From the NCBI GenBank assembly GCA_017483465.1, contig JAFUWN010000009.1, positions 30,233-94,232 on the forward strand: a stretch of 64,000 nucleotides of DNA, in the 5' to 3' direction. Made by a program: the position numbers and the translations under genes. This DNA is from Oscillospiraceae bacterium (GTDB lineage Bacteria > Bacillota > Clostridia > Oscillospirales > Ruminococcaceae). The stretch's first letter is position 1, and each line of letters opens with the position of its first letter. Below, in pieces: positions 16,011-23,452 of the stretch. The notes below the pieces were generated by a model, which was not told the origin of the DNA, made no database searches, and saw only the letters and a list, made by a program, of their open reading frames with translations.

Positions 16011-18173
16011 ATGGCAATCAAAAATATTAACTCCGCCGGTGTGCTGATTCCGCCGAAAAGTACGACAAAAATCGGCTTTCAGGAATATATGTACAGTTAT
16101 TCCCTGAAAGAAATTCAGCTGCATGAAAATTTTACCCGTATCGACGGCGGCGGATTCCGTGACTGTCCGGCTCTTACGACACTGACGATTCATACCAATT
16201 TCAAACATATGGGCGATCAGGCTTTTGCCTCCAGTCCGTTACAGCATCTGCATGTGATTCATGAGGGGAAAACTTTTGATTTCGATTTTCCTGTCCGGAT
16301 TACCGGAAATGATGTCATGAGCGTGATGCAATCCGTGATTTCCCAACAACCGCAGGGAAGTTTTTCTGCTACGGTCATAAAATATTATGTGCTTTTGAAT
16401 TTATTTTTTGAATTCTCTGGCGAAGAGAATTCTAAAGCCGTCAAGAAAAGCGTGCTCCGCATTGCAACTGCTCTGATCAATGCCAAAGATACCGAAACTT
16501 TCCGGAAACTGATCGCTCATACGGAATTTTTCAATGCCAAGCAGATTGCTTCTCTGAAAGATCATGCCAAAAATAAGAAAAATATCGCTGAAATCAAGAA
16601 ATTACTGAATGATTTCCAGCCTGCCGGTGCAGAAGAATCCGCTCCGGCAAAGCCCGTCCGCAAGAAAACAACTGCTAAAATTGATGTAAACGAAATTCTG
16701 ACCATCGAGAAAGGCAGACTTAAAGCCATTGCTGACGGCGATTATAAAGAAATAATTCTGCCTGATACGATCAAGGCGATTAACAAGGGCGTATTTGATA
16801 CGTTCAAAATCAAAAAGCTCGTATTTCCGGCGAGTCTGAAAAAAATTACGCAGCAGAATTTCAAGGGAGCTGTCAATCTCTCTGAAATTATCATCTCAGA
16901 CGGCACGGCCGAAATCGGCAAAGATGCATTCCGTGAGTGCAAGAACCTGAAAAAAATTACCATTCCGGCCTCTGTCAGGACAATCGGAGATTTTGCATTC
17001 AAAAACTCTTCCAGACTCGCTGAAGTGCAGATTGCTGACGGTATAGAATCCATCGGAAGTGAAGCATTTCTCGGCTGTAAGGCTCTGAAAGCAATCCGGA
17101 TTCCGGCTTCTGTTACAGAACTCGGAAATGCTGTTTTTGTAGACTGTATCAAACTCGAATCCGCTGTTCTGAATACTTCCGTCAATGCCCGGTGGAGCAT
17201 TCAGTTTATGAACTGCAAGGCTCTGCAAACGATCAGTTCTGAAAATGATGCTGTCAAGATCAGAGATAATATCATCTATGATCAAGACATGAAAACTATT
17301 CTCTTTATTCCTGACGGAATCGAAACGCTTGTCCTTCCGGAATCACTCGAAAATGCTGAAATCTCTGGAAAAGTCAAGAATCTGACTTTCTATCAGAATC
17401 AGAAAATCCGGTTTCAGACAGAAACTCTTAAAAAAATCAGCATGATTGCCGGAGATAAAACATATTCTATTGATGTCCCTGAAAAAAATCAGCTCTTTGA
17501 ATTTTCACAGGATTACACATGGCAGGAACTTCATCACAGTTCCCATGCTGTGAGTGATCTGCTTGATGATATTATTGATACTTTGCAGACCGGAGAAATT
17601 CCGAATGGCTATCATAATCTCGGAGAAGTCAGCTGGCTCGATTATGAGGGCTGCGGCCCTGTGCATACTGCAAGCCTGTTTCCTCTGAGATTTCAGCTTG
17701 CTGAATTTCTGCATGATTTCTATCAGAAAGATCTTCTCGAAACCGGCCGTCAGCAGGTTGACTGTTTTGTTGACAGTTATATCAGAGGCGAACAGAATCC
17801 GCAAGTTCAGCAGGTTATTTTAGAATATTTCCCTTTTAAGCCTCAATATCTCCCCTGTCTTGACAAATATCCGGCTCTGCTGAAACTCGCCGCCGAAGAT
17901 GCCGTAAAACTGGGAACAGTTTCTGTACTGAAATCTCTTAAAACTTATCCGGAATTGATAGCCCCCTGTATCAGCCTGTTTATCGAATACGGCACATCCG
18001 AAAAAATTCAGAAAATTCTTGAAAAATATCCGCAGTATTTCAATGCAGATACAATTGACGGCTTTATCAATACTGCCATCGAAACAGAAAAGCACGAAAT
18101 ACAGGTATTATTATTGGAATATAAAAATCAGCATATCGGTTTTTCTGACCCTGCTGAAAAATTGAAATTATAA
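16011..18173 (+). CDS. Cytosolic BspA-type LRR protein with helical repeat segments
   Basis: 720 residues without signal peptide or membrane segment. A short LRR_5 block at the N-terminus (GFRDCPALTTLTI) is followed by a helical stretch (about 110-205), then the main LRR_5 block (about 235-400; units of the form IGKDAFRECKNLKKITIPASV), and a large helical C-terminus. The pieces FFNAKQIASLKDHAKNKKN (about 170) and YFNADTIDGFINTAIETEKH (about 685) resemble each other and precede similar endings (EIKKLL, EIQVLLLEYK), so an ankyrin-like helical unit recurs. BspA-type LRRs are usually secreted; a cytosolic one suggests an intracellular binding scaffold. Its function is not known. The start has AGAAAGGAT; it is monocistronic. 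Confidence 0.8.
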   Translation: MAIKNINSAGVLIPPKSTTKIGFQEYMYSYSLKEIQLHENFTRIDGGGFRDCPALTTLTIHTNFKHMGDQAFASSPLQHLHVIHEGKTFDFDFPVRITGNDVMSVMQSVISQQPQGSFSATVIKYYVLLNLFFEFSGEENSKAVKKSVLRIATALINAKDTETFRKLIAHTEFFNAKQIASLKDHAKNKKNIAEIKKLLNDFQPAGAEESAPAKPVRKKTTAKIDVNEILTIEKGRLKAIADGDYKEIILPDTIKAINKGVFDTFKIKKLVFPASLKKITQQNFKGAVNLSEIIISDGTAEIGKDAFRECKNLKKITIPASVRTIGDFAFKNSSRLAEVQIADGIESIGSEAFLGCKALKAIRIPASVTELGNAVFVDCIKLESAVLNTSVNARWSIQFMNCKALQTISSENDAVKIRDNIIYDQDMKTILFIPDGIETLVLPESLENAEISGKVKNLTFYQNQKIRFQTETLKKISMIAGDKTYSIDVPEKNQLFEFSQDYTWQELHHSSHAVSDLLDDIIDTLQTGEIPNGYHNLGEVSWLDYEGCGPVHTASLFPLRFQLAEFLHDFYQKDLLETGRQQVDCFVDSYIRGEQNPQVQQVILEYFPFKPQYLPCLDKYPALLKLAAEDAVKLGTVSVLKSLKTYPELIAPCISLFIEYGTSEKIQKILEKYPQYFNADTIDGFINTAIETEKHEIQVLLLEYKNQHIGFSDPAEKLKL

Positions 18174-18175
18174 TC

Positions 18176-18204
18176 TTGACAAATCCGACATATTCTGCTA
18201 TAAT
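18176..18204 (+). promoter_or_regulatory. Consensus sigma-A promoter
   Basis: TTGACA (18176-18181) and TATAAT (18199-18204), spacer 17 bases ending TGC. It starts only three bases after the LRR gene stop codon and drives the zinc-ribbon gene. Confidence 0.88.
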
Positions 18205-18236
18205 ATTAAAAAATATTTTTTACGGAGGTACTTATC

Positions 18237-18782
18237 ATGGATGAAAAAAGAATCTTCACTCTGAACGACAGTTTCACTTTTGAGGAAATTGTCCGTGTGC
18301 TCGAACAGTATCTGAGCATTAACAAGCATCTGACAACGCAGAGATTCAATCTCGAAAACAGAGCGATTCTTCAGTGTGTGGACAGTGATTCCAGCTGGAA
18401 GCAGTTTCTTGGTCTTGATGCCGCTCTGACGGTAGAATTAATCCAGACCGGAAACAATACGCTTGTTGTCAATATCGGCAATGCAAAATGGCTTGATAAA
18501 GTCGGAGCCGCCGCAGCCGGAGCATTATTCTTCTCTCCGCTGATTGTTGCAGCCGGAATTGGTGCCGTTCGTCAGGCCGTTCTTCCGACAGAAATTTTCA
18601 CTTTCCTGGAAAGCAAGCTTGGCAGTTCTGTTCAGAAATTCCAGAATCCGTTTGATGCCGCAGCCGAAACCATCCGGAATGTCGTAGAGCCTAAGCAGAA
18701 CAATGCTGTTACATGTCCCTGCTGTGGAGCACAGGTTTCCAATTCGTTCAGTTTCTGCTCGAAATGCGGAACAAAATTATAA
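18237..18782 (+). CDS. Zinc-ribbon protein with central hydrophobic segment
   Basis: 181 residues. The N-terminal part (about 1-85) is a compact alpha/beta region I do not recognise. A hydrophobic stretch (about 88-118, AAAAGALFFSPLIVAAGIGA) may be one membrane hairpin. A C-terminal zinc ribbon (CPCCGAQ...CSKCGTKL, about 160-181) closes the protein. The role is unknown. It has a consensus promoter and a strong terminator, so it is a single-gene unit and probably well expressed. Confidence 0.75.
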   Translation: MDEKRIFTLNDSFTFEEIVRVLEQYLSINKHLTTQRFNLENRAILQCVDSDSSWKQFLGLDAALTVELIQTGNNTLVVNIGNAKWLDKVGAAAAGALFFSPLIVAAGIGAVRQAVLPTEIFTFLESKLGSSVQKFQNPFDAAAETIRNVVEPKQNNAVTCPCCGAQVSNSFSFCSKCGTKL

Positions 18783-18798
18783 TTTTATTAAAAAGCAC

Positions 18799-18839
18799 AA
18801 TCCTGAAAGCGGTCTGAACTGCTTTCAGGATTATTTTTT
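18799..18839 (+). terminator. Bidirectional terminator
   Basis: AATCCTGAAAGC (18799-18810) and GCTTTCAGGATT (18821-18832) form a 12-bp stem followed by ATTTTTT. The minus strand shows a T-rich tail too, so it can also serve the convergent small gene. Confidence 0.9.
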
Positions 18840-18873
18840 ATACTCCTGCTGTGATTAATATCAATCAGAATTT

Positions 18874-19125
18874 TCATTTTGTTATTTTTTTATCTATAAG
18901 TGTCACTATTTCATCATTGATTTTCATTGTGTATTGGATACAATTGAACGTGTTAAAAGTAAACATATCACAGGACAAAATAGAGACGTCTACACATCGT
19001 TCATCATATCCCACTGTATCTCTCATATTCCAGAGGCCTTCAATATAAAGATTATTGAGAGTATTATCAGGATTGTTCCAAATCAGTTTGCAACTTCCAA
19101 TCAGGTACTCGGTTCTATTGCTCAT
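18874..19125 (-). CDS. Small orphan protein, 83 residues
   Basis: No family recognised. The sequence is polar and mixed alpha/beta, with three cysteines (GSCKLIW, ERCVDVSI, SCDMF), no signal peptide and no membrane helix. It is called a gene because the minus strand has a consensus promoter, a strong GGAGGAG site six bases before the ATG at 19125, and a terminator downstream. An ATG two codons earlier overlaps the binding site. It stands alone between convergent and divergent neighbours. Confidence 0.65.
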   Translation of the reverse strand: MSNRTEYLIGSCKLIWNNPDNTLNNLYIEGLWNMRDTVGYDERCVDVSILSCDMFTFNTFNCIQYTMKINDEIVTLIDKKITK

Positions 19126-19163
19126 AGTCATCTCCTCCGTAAATTCTGATTTATCTTAGCAAT

Positions 19164-19192
19164 ATTATACTGCCAAATATTTATTTTGTCAA
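19164..19192 (-). promoter_or_regulatory. Consensus promoter of the small orphan gene
   Basis: Minus-strand TTGACA (19187-19192) and TATAAT (19164-19169), spacer 17 bases. This is the main support for the 83-residue gene. Confidence 0.82.
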
Positions 19193-19312
19193 TACTATGT
19201 CCGGCTCACAGAGCATGGCTTTTTTCTCAGAAATGCGTATATTTTTCTATAATCTGTCTATACTTATCAAAAAGCACGACAATGCTGATTCAAGAAAGGC
19301 GGTTATGAATTC

Positions 19313-21187
19313 ATGCAGGCAATACTTTACTGTGATAAACAAACGGACTGCATTCCTGTCCGTGACTGTCCGGAAGCTCTGCTTCCGCTGTGCAATCTGT
19401 CTCTGATCGAATATTTACTTCACTATATCGAACAAAAGGGCTTTCAGAAAGCGATTCTGCTGGCTGCTGACGATCGTGTCCGGCATCTGACCGAAACACT
19501 TGATTTTAAAATTCCGATTCAATATGCCCGTTCACTGGCTTCGCTTCATGCGGATATGCCGACACTTCTGCTCCGGCGGCTGTGTGTGCCTGACTGGGAT
19601 ATGGGAGAACTTTTCTCTCTGAGCCGTGAAACGCCTGTCAGGTTATTTCATGCCGACAGTTCCCCGACATTTGCCGAACTGCATCCGCAAGGGTCTGTTC
19701 TGCTCGAACCGGAAGCCACTGTCACAACAGAACTTTCTTATTTCCGGCAAATCCGGACACCTGCCGAATACCGGACAATACAGCAGAATTTATTATCTTC
19801 CTCCGGAAAGCTTCGCCGGAATCGTATCGGTGAGGGCACAAAAATTCCGGTTTCGGCCGTAATTGATGATATGACCGTGATAGGCAATGACTGTATAATC
19901 GGCGAAAATGCGAAATTAGAGGGCTGTTGTCTGGGCGGCGGCGTACAGATCGGAGCAGATACGGTTCTGAAAGACTGTGTGATCTGCCGGAAAGCTCTGA
20001 TTGATGCCGGAATGCACCTGGAAAATGCAGCTGTACCGGAAAATACGGTATTATATCCCGACTCCGGAACGGCAAAAAACAGGAAACATCTTGTTTCACA
20101 GGAAGACGGTATCTGCGAGGGGCTTCCGAAATGGAATACTGCGGAAACGGCTCTGAAAGCCGGTTCTGCCCTGACGGTACTGAGCAGCAGAATTGCAGTC
20201 GGCTACAGTCATAAAAACAGTGAAAGCCTTGCAGCGGCAGCCATTGCCGGAGCGGTGGCACACGGAGCCTCTGTCTGGTCAGCCGGAGAATGTGCCTTAT
20301 CACAGCTGATTTATCTTGCCGGACTGACAGATTGTGATATTCTGCTCTGGATTCAGGGGGAAAAAATCATGCAGCTGCGGCCGTTCAATGCCGGCGGCTT
20401 TCCTCTGACCGAACAGCAGGCCAACCGGGTATGGCAGGCACTGGAAGCCGATACCTGCCGGCATGTACCTCAGTCCGGCAGTCTGCATCATGCCGAATCT
20501 CTTCATGCATTATGGGCAGAATCCTGCCGGAAGCTTCTGTCGGCTCCGGAATTTGATATTACTGTCAGCTGTGCGAATACTGCTCTCCGCACGATGGCAC
20601 AGGAATTGTTTTCCGGCGGCACAGGACAGAGAATCACGCTTTCTCTTTCGGAAGACGGCACAAAAATCACGGCATTTTCATCAGAATCCGGAATGCTCCG
20701 TCACGAGCAGTTATTATTATTATCTCTCCTGTCTTTCAGAGAACAGAATCAGCCTCTTGCTGTTCCGGCGGAATTTCATCTGTCTGCGGAAGAATTTGCG
20801 GCTCAGTATCACGGAAAGATCATCCGGGTTCATGATTTTCAGGATTCCGGTGCAGAAATTTACAAAGCTCAGGGCATCTGCACAGACGGCATAAAATTAT
20901 TCTGTCATGTACTGCGGGTTCTGCATGAAAAACATCTGACTCCGTCACAGGCGGCGGCTCTGCTTCCGGAATTATGCACCGTACAGCATGAAGTCAGCAC
21001 TTCTCTGACCCGGCAGAGCATTGCACAGCTGTGTGCCTCAAATCCGGATGCAAGAATCAGTATTCTCATGCCGCCGCACAGTAAGCTTGTGAAACTCCGT
21101 GTTCATGCCGATTCTGTCGAGACTGCCGCCGAACTCTGCGGATTCTGGGAAAAGAAACTCCGGATTCTGGAATCGGAAGAATCCTGA
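19313..21187 (+). CDS. Degenerate sugar-nucleotidyltransferase / phosphohexomutase fusion
   Basis: 624 residues in the order of ManC-ManB-like fusions: a short nucleotidyltransferase-like region (about 1-110, PEALLPLCNLSLIEYLLHYI), a left-handed beta-helix (about 180-245, VIGNDCIIGENAKL, GGGVQIGADTVLKDCVI), and a phosphohexomutase-like region (about 285-620). Key sites are missing. The GGxGTRL nucleotide loop reads CDKQTDCIPV, and the phosphoserine motif TASHNP is absent where LWIQGEKIMQLRPFNAGG stands. It is probably not a working pyrophosphorylase or mutase, perhaps a regulatory paralogue. The ATG at 19313 follows AAAGGCGG. No consensus promoter is evident upstream; TATAAT-like boxes near 19250 lack a good -35. 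It precedes rnj but ends in its own terminator. Confidence 0.7.
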   Translation: MQAILYCDKQTDCIPVRDCPEALLPLCNLSLIEYLLHYIEQKGFQKAILLAADDRVRHLTETLDFKIPIQYARSLASLHADMPTLLLRRLCVPDWDMGELFSLSRETPVRLFHADSSPTFAELHPQGSVLLEPEATVTTELSYFRQIRTPAEYRTIQQNLLSSSGKLRRNRIGEGTKIPVSAVIDDMTVIGNDCIIGENAKLEGCCLGGGVQIGADTVLKDCVICRKALIDAGMHLENAAVPENTVLYPDSGTAKNRKHLVSQEDGICEGLPKWNTAETALKAGSALTVLSSRIAVGYSHKNSESLAAAAIAGAVAHGASVWSAGECALSQLIYLAGLTDCDILLWIQGEKIMQLRPFNAGGFPLTEQQANRVWQALEADTCRHVPQSGSLHHAESLHALWAESCRKLLSAPEFDITVSCANTALRTMAQELFSGGTGQRITLSLSEDGTKITAFSSESGMLRHEQLLLLSLLSFREQNQPLAVPAEFHLSAEEFAAQYHGKIIRVHDFQDSGAEIYKAQGICTDGIKLFCHVLRVLHEKHLTPSQAAALLPELCTVQHEVSTSLTRQSIAQLCASNPDARISILMPPHSKLVKLRVHADSVETAAELCGFWEKKLRILESEES

Positions 21188-21207
21188 AAAGCAGTCTGCT
21201 TTTTTTC
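21187..21207 (+). terminator. Short hairpin terminator
   Basis: AAAGCA (21188-21193) and TGCTTT pair across a 3-base loop, followed by a T run to 21206. The stem is short, so read-through into rnj is possible. Confidence 0.6.
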
Positions 21208-21259
21208 TGTTGTTTTTATAAAAACTATCCAATTCTATCCGGAAGTCTCTGCTCCGCTC

Positions 21260-21288
21260 TTGACAAAATCTTTCATTTGGATTATAAT
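21260..21288 (+). promoter_or_regulatory. Consensus promoter of rnj
   Basis: TTGACA (21260-21265) and TATAAT (21283-21288), spacer 17 bases. It gives a transcript with a leader of about 320 bases before the preferred rnj start. Confidence 0.88.
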
Positions 21289-21294
21289 AGAAAT

Positions 21295-21614
21295 TAAGTA
21301 TTGCAGTCTCTCTGCTTACAGGGAGAACGTTTTTCTGGATTACTTCTGATTTTTTGGCTGTATGCCTGAAATAAAATGTTTTCATCCGTGTTATGCAACC
21401 CATCTGCGCACTCAAAACAATGGAAGCCTTTGTGCTTCCGTACTTACTGTCCGTTCTGACGGTGCGGAAACCGTCAGCCAAACAATCTGCAAATGAATTA
21501 CTGCATTCTTCTTTCTGTGAGTATATAAATTCAGATATTTCTGTCTATTCACCACACACAGCAGCAGCAGAAAGACACAATGCAGCATTTGTGTACTATG
21601 AAACGAGGTATCTA
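21295..21614 (+). promoter_or_regulatory. Long structured leader of RNase J mRNA
   Basis: About 320 bases between the promoter and the TTG start at 21615. It contains clear hairpins: GCAG/CTGC near 21304-21315, GGAAGC/GCTTCC (21422-21439) and a perfect 8-bp stem CTGACGGT/ACCGTCAG with loop GCGGAA (21456-21477). No T run follows, so they are not terminators. The frame is open from 21393, but the upstream ATGs lack ribosome binding sites and the encoded sequence looks random. Autoregulation by RNase J is a reasonable guess. Confidence 0.6.
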
Positions 21615-23414
21615 TTGAACAATCAGAATTTACACACAAACCGGAATGCAGGGCAGAGTCCGGATTTTAAACCAAGAAAATATACCCCTGCACAGAATGC
21701 CGAACAGAAATTATATCGGAATCCGAAAAGAAATCCGAAATATCATGAACAGCACCGGGCATCGGTACGGATTATTCCGCTCGGCGGTCTGAATGAAATC
21801 GGCAAGAATATGACCGTATTTGAATGCAGCAATGATATGTTTATTCTCGACTGCGGTCTTGCGTTTCCGGATGCGGAAATGCCCGGCGTTGATATTGTCA
21901 TCCCGGATTTTTCTTATGTCATTCATCATAAAGACAAATTAAGAGGCATTGTCATCACACACGGTCATGAAGATCATATCGGCGGTCTGGCTTATCTGCT
22001 GAAAAAAGTCAATGCACCGGTCTACGGTTCGGCAATGACAATCGGCCTGATCAAGCATAAGCTTGAAGAACACGGAATCCTGAACAAAGTTCCCCTGCAT
22101 GTCATGGACGCCCGGAAAACCATGAAAATGGGCTGTATGACAGTAGAATTCATCAAAGTCAATCATTCGATCCCCGGTTCTATGGGTGTGATCATCTATA
22201 CCCCTGCCGGTGTGATGGTGCATACCGGAGACTTCAAAGTCGATTTTTCTCCGGTAGACGGCGAACGGATTGATTTAGGCCGTTTCGGAGAACTCGGCAA
22301 CAAAGGCGTTCTCGCACTGATGGCAGATTCTACCAATGCCGAACGTGCCGGCTATACGCCCTCAGAAAGCAAAGTCGGGGCATCGTTCGAGAAATTATTT
22401 GCCAAAGCCGGAAACCGGAGAATTATTATTGCAACTTTTTCATCCAATATTCATAGAGTACAGCAGATCATCAATATGGCTGCCAAGACCAAACGAAAAG
22501 TTGCTGTCCTCGGCCGGAGCATGGTCAATGTCATTGCCACGGCTCTGGAGCTGGGGTATCTCGAAGTTCCGAAAAATATTATCATTGATATTGAAACAAT
22601 TGATCAGTATGCCCCGGAACAGCTTGTGCTGATTACAACCGGAAGCCAGGGCGAGCCGATGTCTGCTCTCACGAGAATGGCAATGCATGACCATAACAAA
22701 ATCAATATCACGCCATTGGATTTTATTATTCTCTCAGCGACTCCGATTCCCGGAAATGAAAAGCATGTGACAAAAGTCGTCAATGAATTATTAAAATCCG
22801 GTGCGGAAGTCATCTATGAATCCATGTATGATGTCCATGTTTCCGGCCATGCCTGTCAGGAAGAACTGAAACTCATGCTTGCTCTGACAAGACCGAAATT
22901 CTTTATCCCCATGCACGGAGAATATAAACATCTTGTCAAGCACAGGGGGCTTGCTCTGGAAATGGGCATTCCGAAAGAAAATATCCTGCTTGCCTCGATC
23001 GGCAACGTGATCGAAACCGACGGCAGTACCATGCAGATTGTCGGTCAGGTACCGGCCGGCCGGACTCTGGTCGACGGCCTGGGTGTCGGCGATGTCGGCT
23101 CGATCGTGCTCCGGGACAGAAAACATCTTTCTGAAGACGGCCTGATTATTATCATCATCGGTATTCAGAAAACAACAAACGAAATTGTTGCCGGTCCTGA
23201 TATTGTCTCCCGTGGCTTTGTCTATGTCCGTGAAGCCGAAGATATGATGGTACAGGCAAAACTGCTCATGAAGCGTGTTCTTGACGGCTGTTCCTATGCC
23301 GAACTCAGAGAATGGGCCTCTCTCAAAACCAAACTCCGTGACAAGATGTCAGAATTTATTTTTGAACAGACAAAGCGCAGTCCTATGATTCTGCCGATTA
23401 TCATGGAAATCTGA
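21615..23414 (+). CDS. rnj: Ribonuclease J
   Basis: About 599 residues. RNase J is the main 5'-3' exo/endoribonuclease of Firmicutes, acting in mRNA decay and rRNA maturation. The metallo-beta-lactamase core starts at VRIIPLGGLNEIGKNMTVFE and has the zinc motif THGHEDHIGG, HSIPGS and HTGDFKVDF; the beta-CASP region has DSTNAER, ATFSSNIHR, TTGSQGEP, SGHA and PMHGEY; the C-terminal domain ends RSPMILPIIMEI as in B. subtilis RNJ1. Before the core is a basic, Asn/Pro-rich extension of about 50 residues. I chose TTG at 21615 because GAGG lies seven bases upstream; ATG at 21393 would give 673 residues but has no binding site. gdpP follows directly. Confidence 0.93.
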   Translation: MNNQNLHTNRNAGQSPDFKPRKYTPAQNAEQKLYRNPKRNPKYHEQHRASVRIIPLGGLNEIGKNMTVFECSNDMFILDCGLAFPDAEMPGVDIVIPDFSYVIHHKDKLRGIVITHGHEDHIGGLAYLLKKVNAPVYGSAMTIGLIKHKLEEHGILNKVPLHVMDARKTMKMGCMTVEFIKVNHSIPGSMGVIIYTPAGVMVHTGDFKVDFSPVDGERIDLGRFGELGNKGVLALMADSTNAERAGYTPSESKVGASFEKLFAKAGNRRIIIATFSSNIHRVQQIINMAAKTKRKVAVLGRSMVNVIATALELGYLEVPKNIIIDIETIDQYAPEQLVLITTGSQGEPMSALTRMAMHDHNKINITPLDFIILSATPIPGNEKHVTKVVNELLKSGAEVIYESMYDVHVSGHACQEELKLMLALTRPKFFIPMHGEYKHLVKHRGLALEMGIPKENILLASIGNVIETDGSTMQIVGQVPAGRTLVDGLGVGDVGSIVLRDRKHLSEDGLIIIIIGIQKTTNEIVAGPDIVSRGFVYVREAEDMMVQAKLLMKRVLDGCSYAELREWASLKTKLRDKMSEFIFEQTKRSPMILPIIMEI

Positions 23415-23452
23415 GCAGCTGCATTTCAGATTCAGGAAAGGGGTGTGAAAGG

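Noticed and set aside
19722-20303. 193-residue antisense frame in the nucleotidyltransferase-like gene
   Set aside because: Arg/Ser/Leu-rich sequence typical of a reversed frame; no start signal.
21393-21614. N-terminal extension of RNase J from ATG 21393
   Set aside because: No ribosome binding site at either upstream ATG, sequence unlike the family, and strong RNA hairpins in the region; TTG at 21615 has a proper site.
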